64,000 nt of DNA from Taiwanofungus camphoratus. Lineage: Eukaryota > Basidiomycota > Agaricomycetes > Polyporales > Taiwanofungaceae. Shown piece after piece: positions 44,880 through 54,400 of this stretch. The position numbers and the translations under genes are program-made. The stretch spans positions 1,426,001 to 1,490,000 of the forward strand of contig CP021222.1 of assembly GCA_003999685.1 (NCBI GenBank), in the 5' to 3' direction. The notes beneath the pieces were generated by a model. It had not been told where the DNA came from and searched no databases. It saw nothing but the letters and a program-made list of their open reading frames with translations. Position 1 is the stretch's first letter. Each line of letters starts with the position of its first letter.

Positions 44880-45470
44880 CTAGACCAGGCGCAAGGTCGG
44901 CTGGATGCTTGCCGTCGAGACATGGCAAACATTGATCAACCACAATCGCTCAAGGCATATCAAGTTGGGCCCCACTCTCCACTGCTCATCGATTTGTGAA
45001 GACGTAGTGTATGTCTGCTGACTAGGTCAGAAAACTTGAAACAACGATTCGAGGGACCGTTGATCTCACATCGATAAATCGGCCGACTTCCTTTGCGATT
45101 TTCTGCGCCAATCGTCCGACGGTAATATTCCTCCCAGTATTGGATATATGGTGAGTGTAGGAGAGGGCCTCCCCTCCTACTGCGGGCCACTAACAACCAT
45201 TTACTCAGCAGCGACTCCGCTTGTCAGAGCCTGCCCTCTTACCTCTAGCCTGAAGGACAGCTTTGCGCTATCTAGCCGAGGAAAGGCATAGTCATCGCGG
45301 TGCAAAAGTCCTATGCAGGTTCCAGAAAGAGCGTCGCTTAGACGTATGCCAAGTGTGCCATTCGTACAAAATATAACAGGTGCCTGTGCAACAAAATATT
45401 TCTTGGTTTGGGGGATATATGGGGGCTGGGGGATGATGATACCGGCGCCTCCACTGCGTGAGTCGGTCAT
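44880..45470 (-). CDS. Small Agaricomycete paralog family protein, copy 2
   Basis: Three minus-strand exons (45470-45243, 45189-45070, 44981-44880) give 149 residues. Blocks match copy 1 at 28 kb: LGIRLSDALSGTCIGLLHRD, KLSFRLE joined to WPAVGGE, NITVGRLAQKIAKEVGRFID, and WRVGPNLICLERLWLINVCH followed by VSTASIQP. Both intron positions and phases agree with copy 1, so the two arose from one gene. Introns are 53 and 88 bp. The N-terminus before LGIRL differs and is Pro/Gly-rich. Function unknown; no targeting signal or membrane span is seen. Confidence 0.75.
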
Positions 45471-48281
45471 GTCATGGGCAGGCGTCTGCTCACGCTAGAG
45501 AAACAGGTATGAGGCTCGGCGTACATGTGAAGATCGAGAACCCAAACCTGTAGAGTGAGAGCAACCGCGAGACTCGAATAGTTACTGATGGATAGTTTGC
45601 GCGGTGCAACTCGCCGATGCTGTCGAAATGAGTATCCCGATTGGAGTCCGTCATTTTTTCATACGCGTGACTGGGTTTTTATCTTTGAAGATAGGCCGCA
45701 GAGAGACCTTTTCGATCACCAATCAACTTCACATGGTGGCACCATGCAACAAGTGTACTGGCTTTATCAAGATGTTCCTCCTCGCACTGCGTTCAGGCTG
45801 CCCGCTAGAGTCAACTCAGTCGATCAAGTGGCACGCTTGTCCATGAGCCTCCCGTACCAGCTTTATAGGGTGATTCTCCCTGTCCTTAGACCAATTCAGT
45901 ATAAGAAATTGGGCGGAGTAGAAGGGTGAGGTCTAGCATACCTTTTAAGTGAAAGCATATCGCCATAGTTGTTGACATATTTTCCAGATATCAGTCTGTA
46001 GACGTATACTATGCTTGAGAGGATCGCAGCATCCTCACGGAGGGAAATCACGAGGGACGCAAAAAAGCGCAAAGCGTGGTCAGTAAGTTCATGGTGGAGA
46101 CAGTGAGAATGCAAATTGATAGATCAGCAAGCTGCGGTACACCGATTGTATCTGAATATCTGCCCTTGGTGGTGGTTGCCACGGGAACATCTGAGAAACA
46201 CAAATCCCGGTGCATGACGATTAGTAAATACATGTAAAAGGACACAAAGATATGCACATATCCGAATTTAATATCATGCGTACGTCTTGCTGTCGCGGTC
46301 GTGTGGGGCCGAACCCGCTGCGATATCTCAGTCGCATGCGGCTTGACAGGACCAAAGTCGCGATATCCACGGGAGCAATAGTTTAATACTCAAGAGATAC
46401 GGATAACATACTCTAGAGCATATATCCATCCGACCCTTGACAAGTTAATTGCGCGAGACCGAGATGAGTATCTTTTATTTGATGGGCTTGGAGTATCTGA
46501 CCCACGGCAACGCGAGCTATACATGCAAACAAAGATGATTGAGAGAGCACAAGCTTGCACTTATTTATAATCTGGTGTGGCAGGACATCAGTTGAAAGAC
46601 ACGATCGGTACTGCTTGCGTTTTGAAAACGAATAGCAATAGATCATGTCAGTAGTGTCTCTGTAAGCTCCCTCATTTGCGCAGCCTGAACGATATGAAAC
46701 CTGAGACGGGGCAACAAGAGACATTGACCGTCAAGGCCAAGTTGACGATCTCAAGCGTGGCCAATCTGATTGCACACAGATGTGCCCATATCTTCAGTGG
46801 ATAGTGAGTGACCGTATACATTGCGGAAGGAACTAAGACTTGCTGCTTTGATTGATCCACTTCGTTGCCCACTCGTTGTGCCACCGTGCGCGATCAAATC
46901 CTTTCTTAGAATATCAACGGGCCATTCATTCATTGAGAGCAGCCTGTAGTCGCTCCCTTAGAGTCCGCCAGTGGATCGGGGTCAAGTTGAAGTTGACAAA
47001 GGGCTGTAAAAGCAAAGGAAAGACGGCATTGAAGGCACTGGCAATCCGGTGGATCACCGCTGTTCGACTCGGCTCAGCCACGCCCGCCAGCAATGTGACT
47101 TGCAATTATTTCGCCCGTTCGAGTCGGTGTTTTGTGTTCCACTTAGTCTTCGGGGGTCCTCCCGCGCAGACATACTTGGCACGGCCTCTCAAGTTCGAGT
47201 CTGTACACTAAGACGCCGTGGCTGCCAGTAGGACCACCGATGATAATCCCTATAGACCTCCGGTTCTGCTCAGCACCTTTTTCGGGGTTTTTGTGTATCG
47301 AACCTCAGAAAAAGTCCTGGGAGCTCCTGGGAGCAGCGGAAACGACAGTCACGGTAGCTATATTACAATCACTAAATATAAGAATCTCGTCTCTTCTTGA
47401 CAATCTCCGAGCACTCTCCGGTCTCCTTCACCTCGTCCTCCGCAATCCATTTATTGTGTGACGCCACCTCTCTGATCAGTGCATCCACAATGTCCAGCAA
47501 AGTAGCACGCATCAAGGTAAGACTACGCATGGTGTCGAGGAGCTGCTGGCTAGCGGTGAGCATCTCCAGGAGGCTGTATATAAAACTCAGAATCCATGGG
47601 CTGTGATGTGAGGAGTTGGGTATTAGTTGTATCTATTTTAGAGGATTTTAGGGAGCGAACCTTCCGACAATCAGAGCGTTTGGTGGCCATCTGTACGAAA
47701 ATGGGTACCCTAGTACGCCAGACCTACATTTCCTAATTTCGGGGATCGGACCTTCCACCACTGGACTAGTTTTCGAGGCCCGTAGGGATGCCAGAGTTGC
47801 CGTCCGGGGCATGGTATCTTACATCGCCGCCCCAAAGGTTGGCTTTTCGGGGTGCCTGGCACCGGCAGTAACAGAACTAGTAGCAGATGTGTAAGTGTGT
47901 ATTGTAAGTAGCCGCGGCTCGTAGATACTGACAAAATTCACGATCAGCCGGAGCTCGGCCGCGTGATAAGAAGCGCAATTCACGTGATCGTCGCGTCGCG
48001 TTTTGTTTGCTTTTCGTCCCACCAGGTGGTTTGGATTCCAACAGTCAAGAGTCAAGACCCCACTTAACCCCATTCGATTTCAAGAGTAGGTGCAGATCTA
48101 TTGCAGAAGAGGAGCTCAATACTAAAGTCCTGCGGGACAAAAGTCTCGGTAAGACCCGTTCAACACTTTGTCGTGATGGAGGCCACGGGCAGTCAAAGCT
48201 ATTCGAAACAATGCGCTGATTTGTTTATATAAGGCCCAGGTGACGACTCGACCGTGCCCGCCGCAAGTCTCCACCCCAGAA
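45471..48281. other. Gene-poor stretch of about 2.8 kb
   Basis: Nothing here can be named with confidence. A minus-strand frame at 47372-47563 (MLTASQQLLDTMRSL and a charged helical end, ECSEIVKKRRD) could be a small gene or last exon. At 47.65-47.77 kb there are Pol III-like boxes, described separately. The right end should contain the promoter of the DUF7918 gene. Confidence 0.4.
47651..47768 (-). repeat. Possible tRNA-derived SINE remnant
   Basis: On the minus strand TAGTCCAGTGG (47768-47758) fits a Pol III A box, and GGTTCGCTCCC (47661-47651) fits a B box about 100 bp later, with a GGTCCGATCCC box-like word in between (a GGAAGG-type word repeated twice). Spacing does not fit a tRNA gene. 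A decayed tRNA-derived SINE is possible; no second copy is seen in the window. Confidence 0.2.
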
Positions 48282-49126
48282 ATGATCACCCATCGAGGCT
48301 TCTCTGCCTGGATAACTTCCGCAGGGGGTGAGGTCTTTGAATACGAGGCTGTGGTCGACAGCAAGGCAAATAAAGTTTCATGCTGGATTCCCTGTCAAGA
48401 AGGGAAGGTATGTAGTGCCTCAGGCTATGCGGGAAAGCTTTGACAGCCCCAACACATTGTAGAACTTCGTAGTGCATTGGCGAGACAATGGTAGCGGCGT
48501 CGATACTGCGACCTACCTCAAGCTGGACGGTTTCACGGTTGCAGGCCGTTTTCTTTACGGCGTTGGTGAAGCTGAGCGCAGCGCAGTCAGAGTTGGGGAT
48601 AGTTCAGAAAGGCCCTTCGTGTTTTCCAAAGTTCAAGCAGGTGAGATTGAAATGATGTGCAAGATGTCTGAGCGCACCGTTGATTGGTGCTTAAGGTACA
48701 ACAGGAACACCTGACCGCGTGTCCTCCAGAACAAAGGATGCTGGCACCATAGTAGTCAAAATCCGACGGATCAAACGCAAGGAAGCGCGGGCGCCTAATG
48801 CGCCCCAGAAACCTCCAAGTCCAGTGAGCGGGAGGCATATGGCGGGGCAGCTCAGCATCGGGTGAGGCAGAAGCCGCCGAAGATCTGTCGTTTCAGGTAG
48901 CTAAAGTACGTCTACTTCCAGGTTTGGTCAGGAGAGACCGACCTACACCCAGACGCCTAGCACCTGGGCTATCGAGCCTCACAAAGCGAACGAGCGAGGC
49001 CCCTACGTCACTTTTGTGTTTCGGTACAGGTCCCGCGGTGCGTTGGTCCAACAGTTGGGCGCCATTTTGTCATCTAACGGCTGGAATAGACTTCCTAGTT
49101 TCTCAAGGAATCATGTCGCGCAATGA
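48282..49126 (+). CDS. DUF7918-type basidiomycete protein
   Basis: Four exons (48282-48407, 48463-48640, 48705-48861, 48922-49126) give 221 residues in one frame. Landmarks match a family common in mushrooms that I recall as DUF7918: MITHRGFSAWITSAGG, FVVHWRDNGSGVDTATYL, LDGFTVAGRFLYG, ERPFVFSKV, then DAGTIVVKIRRIKRKEARAP and GPYVTFVFRYRSRG. Function is unknown. The fold is predicted to be beta-rich from the alternating pattern. An overlapping frame from ATG 49113 to 49361 continues with a Pro/Ser-rich tail (TPSPSPSPRRFPPAIPSRV), which may be an alternative 3' end reached by another splice. Confidence 0.8.
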
Positions 49127-49361
49127 TCCAGAGTATAGGGCTACACCTCCTCACGTCCAACAAACCACGCCCCCCCAGACTCCGGCGTTGAGCACGGCGT
49201 CCGCGCCCGTCACCCCCAGTCCCAGTCCGAGCCCAAGGAGATTTCCGCCTGCGATTCCTAGCCGGGTAAGCGCCTCTATTGGGTCTCCATTTCCGGGTCA
49301 TATCAATACTATTCCAGAGCATCTCGCTCGGAAGCGCTCAAATGAACACGAGCACCAGTAG
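49113..49361 (+). other. Pro/Ser-rich open frame, possible alternative tail
   Basis: An 82-residue frame overlapping the stop of the DUF7918-type gene by 14 bases in another frame. Its composition (TPPQTPALSTASAPVTPSP) and basic end (HLARKRSNEHEHQ) look like a disordered nuclear tail. No donor and acceptor pair that would join it to the preceding gene is obvious, so it is left as a possibility. Confidence 0.3.
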
Positions 49362-49779
49362 TCCGGGTGAAATCCTCGTCCAAGACGAGACGGAGTCAGT
49401 CACGTGGTTCATTCAAGCAGGTCGTCCGATAAGACGGTAAACACAGGCTTTTTTGCCTCCGGAAGGAAGTGTGATATTTTTCTGAACGATTTGTCCATGC
49501 TTTCAAGTTTACGTGCTGTCGATTGCAAATTTGCTCTGTCTGTTTGTAGTACCACAGGTTGCTGTCGATTGCTTTTCATACAACGCCTCTCCAGTATGTC
49601 TTGCTGTGAATACATCATGTACATGTGCTTTTGCACAATATGGTGGTTAAGTAATCTCATGAGGCGTTCTCGGAGTTTCCTGTAAAAAAGCTTCAGGCCG
49701 TGATCGGTCACATGTTTTCAGAATGTGCTGCCAGTCTGCCGTGATAATTGGTTTTCTACCAATAAGTACTACGGCACCT
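49362..49779. other. Intergenic region before the CHMP7-like gene
   Basis: About 420 bp with no convincing gene. It should hold the terminator of the DUF7918-type gene and the promoter of the ESCRT-III gene. An upstream in-frame ATG for the latter lies at 49723. Confidence 0.35.
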
Positions 49780-51493
49780 ATGTCCCCATCTACCGCCCAA
49801 CTAGCTAGCCTTCCAACATACTTGTCTACTTCCATCTCTCGTCTCAAGTCGCTCTATTCTGATTTCTCTCTACAAAAGCATTCCAATCCTACGTCTTACG
49901 CGTCAAATGTCGAGTGGTGGCGCCGAACTGTCGAGGCAGTAGTGCTGAAAGGATGGCTGTCACAATATAATAGTCAGTCTGCGAACCAAGACAGACTAGT
50001 ACTGCATGTTCCTGGAGCGTCTATTGCCGAGAATTTCAGGTTTGAAGGCGTAGGCAAACCTCTGAGCCTACCCACAGTAATAGTGAGAGACGTTCATTGA
50101 CTCTATGAAGCGTATGAGCATCGTCATTGATTGTGTATGCTACTAGTGAAGGCCGAACTCAGTAGCTCTAACGCCTATTTCCCGCTTACCACTTTCCTGA
50201 GTTCTCCGAAGTCTGTATATGATCCAGGTTGGCTACCACTCCGTATAGCATCCTTTGTGGCGGGGAAGCCAATCTGGTGGGCGCTTCAGCAACTCAACGT
50301 CGTCAGCAGTGAAGACAATGCATTTGGGCATGCAAGTGATGGGGAACGCTGGAACAAGGTCAAGGGCGACTACGTCGTGCTCAGTTTGTTAGAAACGGCC
50401 GCTGAGAATGTCATCCAAAAGCGTCGGGATAAAGCTGGCGTGTCTCTGGCCGACTCATTGCACAACATGGAGAGCTTCAGGAACGAATTTGCATGTCATG
50501 CATTGGAGGGCGCCGTGCTGTCTGATCTAGATCTGAAAGTGCTCGTCAGGTATCTTGAGCGTGATAAGAAAGTGCTTGTCACTCAACAAGGTGTATGTGT
50601 CATTCAATGACTGCCTCATCATTCTACTGCTAATAAAGAACGGACTTGCAGACGATTAAATTTATAGGTGAAGATGGAACGCAGGTGCCGGAAATCACGG
50701 CCATCGATGCGGGCGTCCTGGAAATGAAGACTGCCGTAGACAAGCTCCAAGCTCAAGTCGAGAGCATACAAGATAAACTAGACGAGTTGAGTTGAAAACC
50801 AGAGACTGCTTCATTTGCAAAATAAACATTCTTTCTGTCATCACATAGGCGTTCGCGTCGAATTTCGGCTGCACTACGTCAGAAACGTAAAGAGGTGGCC
50901 TTGAGCCACCTGCGCGCTCGAAAACAGCTGGAGGACTTACTGGGAAAGCGGCTTAGGTCGCTCGATACTTTACAATCCACGCTGATTCGCGTAGAAGCGT
51001 CGGCAGGGGATGTAGAAGTATGGCTTTTTGGCTATCTTATCGGTTTTGCTTATATATCTCCTCTTGCTTCAAGATCATGAAGTCTTACGAGTCCTCCACC
51101 GCCACTCTCCGTGCAATACTCGCACACCCATCTCTACAACGCGAAAAAATAGACGAGACCTTAGATGCGATGGCCGCTGCGAACGCGGACGCACAAGACA
51201 TAGATGATGCGATCCGCATGGGGACAGATGTGGCACAGGCGAATGTCGGTATCGACGAGAGCGCGTTGGAAGAGGAGCTCAATGCATTGGTCAGAGCAGA
51301 TGAAGAGGAACGGACGAAGAACGACAGAGCCAAGAAGGCTCGAAATGAAGTTGAGACGACCCAGGAGACACAGGAGAAGCTGGCTTCGGGCGACCTGCAC
51401 GCTCCGTCGCATGTTCCAGAGTTGCCGAACACGGAGAGTATGCAAGGATTGGAGGCTTCACTCCAGGAGATTGAGGGACAGCCCGCGCGGTGA
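49780..51493 (+). CDS. CHMP7-like ESCRT-III protein (Snf7 family)
   Basis: The start chosen is ATG 49780 (MSPSTAQLASLPTYLST); an upstream ATG at 49723 would add 19 residues. The N-terminal half is winged-helix-like with NVEWWRRTVEAVVLKGWLSQ and DRLVLHVPG, as in CHMP7. The C-terminal half is the Snf7 helical core: MKTAVDKLQAQVESIQDKLD, basic RRRISAALRQKRKEVALSHL, then ALSHLRARKQLEDLLGKRL and ESSTATLRAILAHPSL, and an acidic IDETLDAMAAANADAQDIDD end. CHMP7 recruits ESCRT-III to the nuclear envelope for sealing and pore quality control. There are several short introns. It converges with the membrane-protein gene to the right. Confidence 0.85.
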
Positions 51494-51797
51494 TGCAGTC
51501 AACGGCGTCGACAAAGGTCACGAGAAGGCTACTATGCGAGTGTTATGATGGCCAACGAGGACCTGATCAGCTTATGCGAAGTGATAGTGCGACGTAGATC
51601 GGTTTCATCCTCGGTGTACCTTATTCACCATGACACTTGCATGCCCATTCGAAATCTTTGAGTGTCGGTACCAAACGGACGGGAGGATGCGTACTCATGT
51701 TATAGTATACCTATGCATACAGATGTCCGGGGATAGTTCTGAAAATACACCGCTGAATATAAGAGATACAAATCTAATGAGCTCGAACAAGTTATCC

Positions 51798-53987
51798 TTA
51801 ATAACCGCCTTCACCAGGAGCTCGGCTCTTCCGATCCGCTTCATATAACCCGTAGATACTGTACGTTGGGCTTCTGTAGTCAGCATACTCCTCCGGATTA
51901 GTGTGTGCCAGCGCCATCTGAGCCAGCGAAGGTATCGGAGGAGGGGACGGTACTCGCGGAGGTTTGTCATCCGCACGCTTCCTCGCGCTCTTGGTCTTGG
52001 CCACACCTGTAGATTCTCCTACACCTACGACCGTGCGAGTAGACGGCAATGAAGCCATACTTGAAAATTCAGCCAGCATGAGGTTGCCGAGCCGCGCGCT
52101 CGCTTCCATGCCTGGGCTGAGAGCCACGCTATGAGGCCGAACTTTACTGGTCGGACGTGTGCGACGACGATCCCCAGCAAGAGTCACAGAGTCATCTGGG
52201 TATATTGTCGGTTGAGGCGACAGTGGAGGTGGGCTTGCGAGACCGAGGGCAGACGTTAGTGCCTTGGTATCACGCTCTCTGAGCGCATCCGATTTTAAAG
52301 CGGGCGATAGAGGCGGAAGGATGTATTGTGTATCCTCGAAAGGATTTGAGCGAGAGCCTCCAAATGCGGAGATAGTTGAGGATGCACGTAACAGTGCTCC
52401 AGGTGCATATGGAGCCTTGACGCGAGCACGACCTTGAATAGTATTGGACTTCTTCAAGACAGGCGCAGGTGCCATAGGAGACGCGACTCCACCATATACA
52501 TCCGAGCTATAATCACCATGGGAATGACTGGCGTTGTCGGCAAGCTGACCCTTATCAAGAACGCTGTGGCGCACGCTCCGCCTACTCTTAGATAACCTGC
52601 GAGTGATGGGCTTCGAGATGCCACGTTGTAGAACAGGCATACCGTCTGCCGTCAAGGGAGATGATCCCCCAACAGCAATTCCTATGCCCTGGCTGCCCTG
52701 TGTCGACTGAGGAGAACCTGGATAGATCGACATCGACATGGTAGATACTCGGTTTGCGGCGCGTGCCAGAACACTCGAGGTTTGCTGGATGTGAGGTAGA
52801 GACTGTGCTGCGGGCCCTGCAGAAGAGACCAGCCCACCGCCGTTGTATGAGAGTGTACTCTTCTCATCGACTTGTCTAGGAAGTTCGAAGTTTGTCTGCG
52901 CATTGTTGTCTCCCGTCTTCATTGGGTTTCCACAGAATGTAGCTTCAGGTTTGCCCACAGAGGGCTGCGAATATTGTGTCCATGTCCATAGAGTGTTACT
53001 TCCAGGCCTTCCAGATGCTCGTTCTTTTCCGCCGAACAGTGACTCCTCATCCGCACTCAAACTTTGATGAGGGAAGGTATCTTGGAGTATTGGTAGAGAC
53101 GGCGTGGGACATGTCCGCCTCCGAGGCCTGTTACATATCCGGGTTATGACGAAGGCAATAGCAAGCAGAAAGGCTGCACCGACAGCCAGCAGGGCGACGA
53201 CTACAGTTGGAAGATGCCTGGGAGCTAGAGTCTGCGCATGGCGTTCATTACTTTCCAGAGCTGCAGTAGATACACTGATAGCAGACGAAGTTATGACGGT
53301 TGCCGAAGACAGAATCGTAGCCGTTGGAAATGGAGAAAAAGGCGGGAGAGACGAGAAACCAGATGTAGGACTAGATGCAACCAGAGTCCCTGTTCTTGAC
53401 GGGATGACGGGAAGAACACCAGTGCGTACGTCAGACGGTTTGGAAGGAGTATTTACGACAGAGAGGCCAGTATCAGGATCGGGGTTGGGAACAGCGTTAA
53501 CATCCACATCAGATGCTGCCTTGACCTGTGATGTGCGAGTGGTAGACTCAGAATTCTTCGCCTTACTGACAGTGGTTTTGGAATGTCTGTTGCTCATATC
53601 ACTCTCATCCTTCTGCGGCTGCTCATCCAGATCACTGAAGAAGTCGTTTTGGTGAATTTTCTTTTTTCTGTTGGTCTTGTTCGACTTGTTACTCTTCCGA
53701 ATCCATTTCGGTTCCCAATCCTTGGGTGCCATAAGAAACGAGCGTAATTCCAAATGAGCGAGATCCAGAGCACGAGCAATCACAAAAAAGTCTTGAGAGC
53801 AATCCAGCGACCAGCACTGTATAGCGCCGTCGAAGATGGTAGGTTGCAAATCCGCTAAATACCTTCGGGATATGTTTGACTTGGTTTCAGTCTCGTGATC
53901 CGCTTTGCGACCCTGAGCGGTGGTCAAAACGGCCTCTAGCAGAACCGCGACGCCGACGGGCTTGTTCTTGTTACTGTTTCGTTTCAT
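51798..53987 (-). CDS. Ser/Thr-rich single-pass membrane protein
   Basis: A long uninterrupted minus-strand frame (729 residues from ATG 53987). The start, MKRNSNKNKPVGVAVLLEAV, has a basic end and a short hydrophobic run that could be a signal peptide. A Cys pair (CWSLDC) and a Ser/Thr/Pro-rich stretch follow, then one membrane span near residues 258-281 (VVVALLAVGAAFLLAIAFVI) and a basic stop (RICNRPRRR). The long C-terminal part is disordered and Ser/Pro-rich and ends SIYGLYEADRKSRAPGEGGY. This layout resembles fungal wall-facing sensor proteins, but I recognise no family. An intron near the N-terminus cannot be excluded. Divergent from the checkpoint gene. Confidence 0.65.
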   Translation of the reverse strand: MKRNSNKNKPVGVAVLLEAVLTTAQGRKADHETETKSNISRRYLADLQPTIFDGAIQCWSLDCSQDFFVIARALDLAHLELRSFLMAPKDWEPKWIRKSNKSNKTNRKKKIHQNDFFSDLDEQPQKDESDMSNRHSKTTVSKAKNSESTTRTSQVKAASDVDVNAVPNPDPDTGLSVVNTPSKPSDVRTGVLPVIPSRTGTLVASSPTSGFSSLPPFSPFPTATILSSATVITSSAISVSTAALESNERHAQTLAPRHLPTVVVALLAVGAAFLLAIAFVITRICNRPRRRTCPTPSLPILQDTFPHQSLSADEESLFGGKERASGRPGSNTLWTWTQYSQPSVGKPEATFCGNPMKTGDNNAQTNFELPRQVDEKSTLSYNGGGLVSSAGPAAQSLPHIQQTSSVLARAANRVSTMSMSIYPGSPQSTQGSQGIGIAVGGSSPLTADGMPVLQRGISKPITRRLSKSRRSVRHSVLDKGQLADNASHSHGDYSSDVYGGVASPMAPAPVLKKSNTIQGRARVKAPYAPGALLRASSTISAFGGSRSNPFEDTQYILPPLSPALKSDALRERDTKALTSALGLASPPPLSPQPTIYPDDSVTLAGDRRRTRPTSKVRPHSVALSPGMEASARLGNLMLAEFSSMASLPSTRTVVGVGESTGVAKTKSARKRADDKPPRVPSPPPIPSLAQMALAHTNPEEYADYRSPTYSIYGLYEADRKSRAPGEGGY

Positions 53988-54400
53988 TACTCGGAGGTGG
54001 CTGTTGCACGCCCCGTTTCCTTACATTCTCATTCTCTGGACGTTACTTTCTCTTGAATACCTCAGCCAGCGTGGAGACATCACTATTGTAGCCGGGTGCA
54101 AAGCTATAGAAGGTTGCGCATTCACCGGTCATGTTCACATTGCCGAACTCATTTCCGAGTGTCATTGAACAAGATCTGCGAGAGATATAGACGATTGACG
54201 CGGCCAGTACATTCCTATGGACGCGTCTGATGAATCCAGGTGGGAATCGCAGGTAACAGTATACCTTGAAAGAGCTGACCTTCTGAAACAGAACTGACGA
54301 GTCGCAGGCAAGCCAGTTTTTACAAACTGTTCTACGCCCATCTACCACGACAGCCTCCCAGCGTCAGTGTGAGACATTTGCAAATCGAGTTGATAACGAC
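53988..54400. promoter_or_regulatory. Shared divergent promoter region
   Basis: The 413 bp between the membrane-protein ATG (53987, minus) and the checkpoint-mediator ATG (54401, plus) should serve both genes. No clear TATA box or known operator stands out. Confidence 0.4.

Noticed and set aside
45588-45929. Plus-strand frame as a protein-coding gene
   Set aside because: No recognisable domain, no sensible splice extension, and composition like the surrounding non-coding DNA.
47651-47790. tRNA gene
   Set aside because: Box spacing and the lack of a pairing acceptor stem exclude a normal tRNA; retained only as a weak SINE candidate.
49404-49711. Minus-strand 100-codon frame between the DUF7918-type and CHMP7-like genes
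   Set aside because: No ATG-supported gene structure or domain; lies in the expected promoter region.
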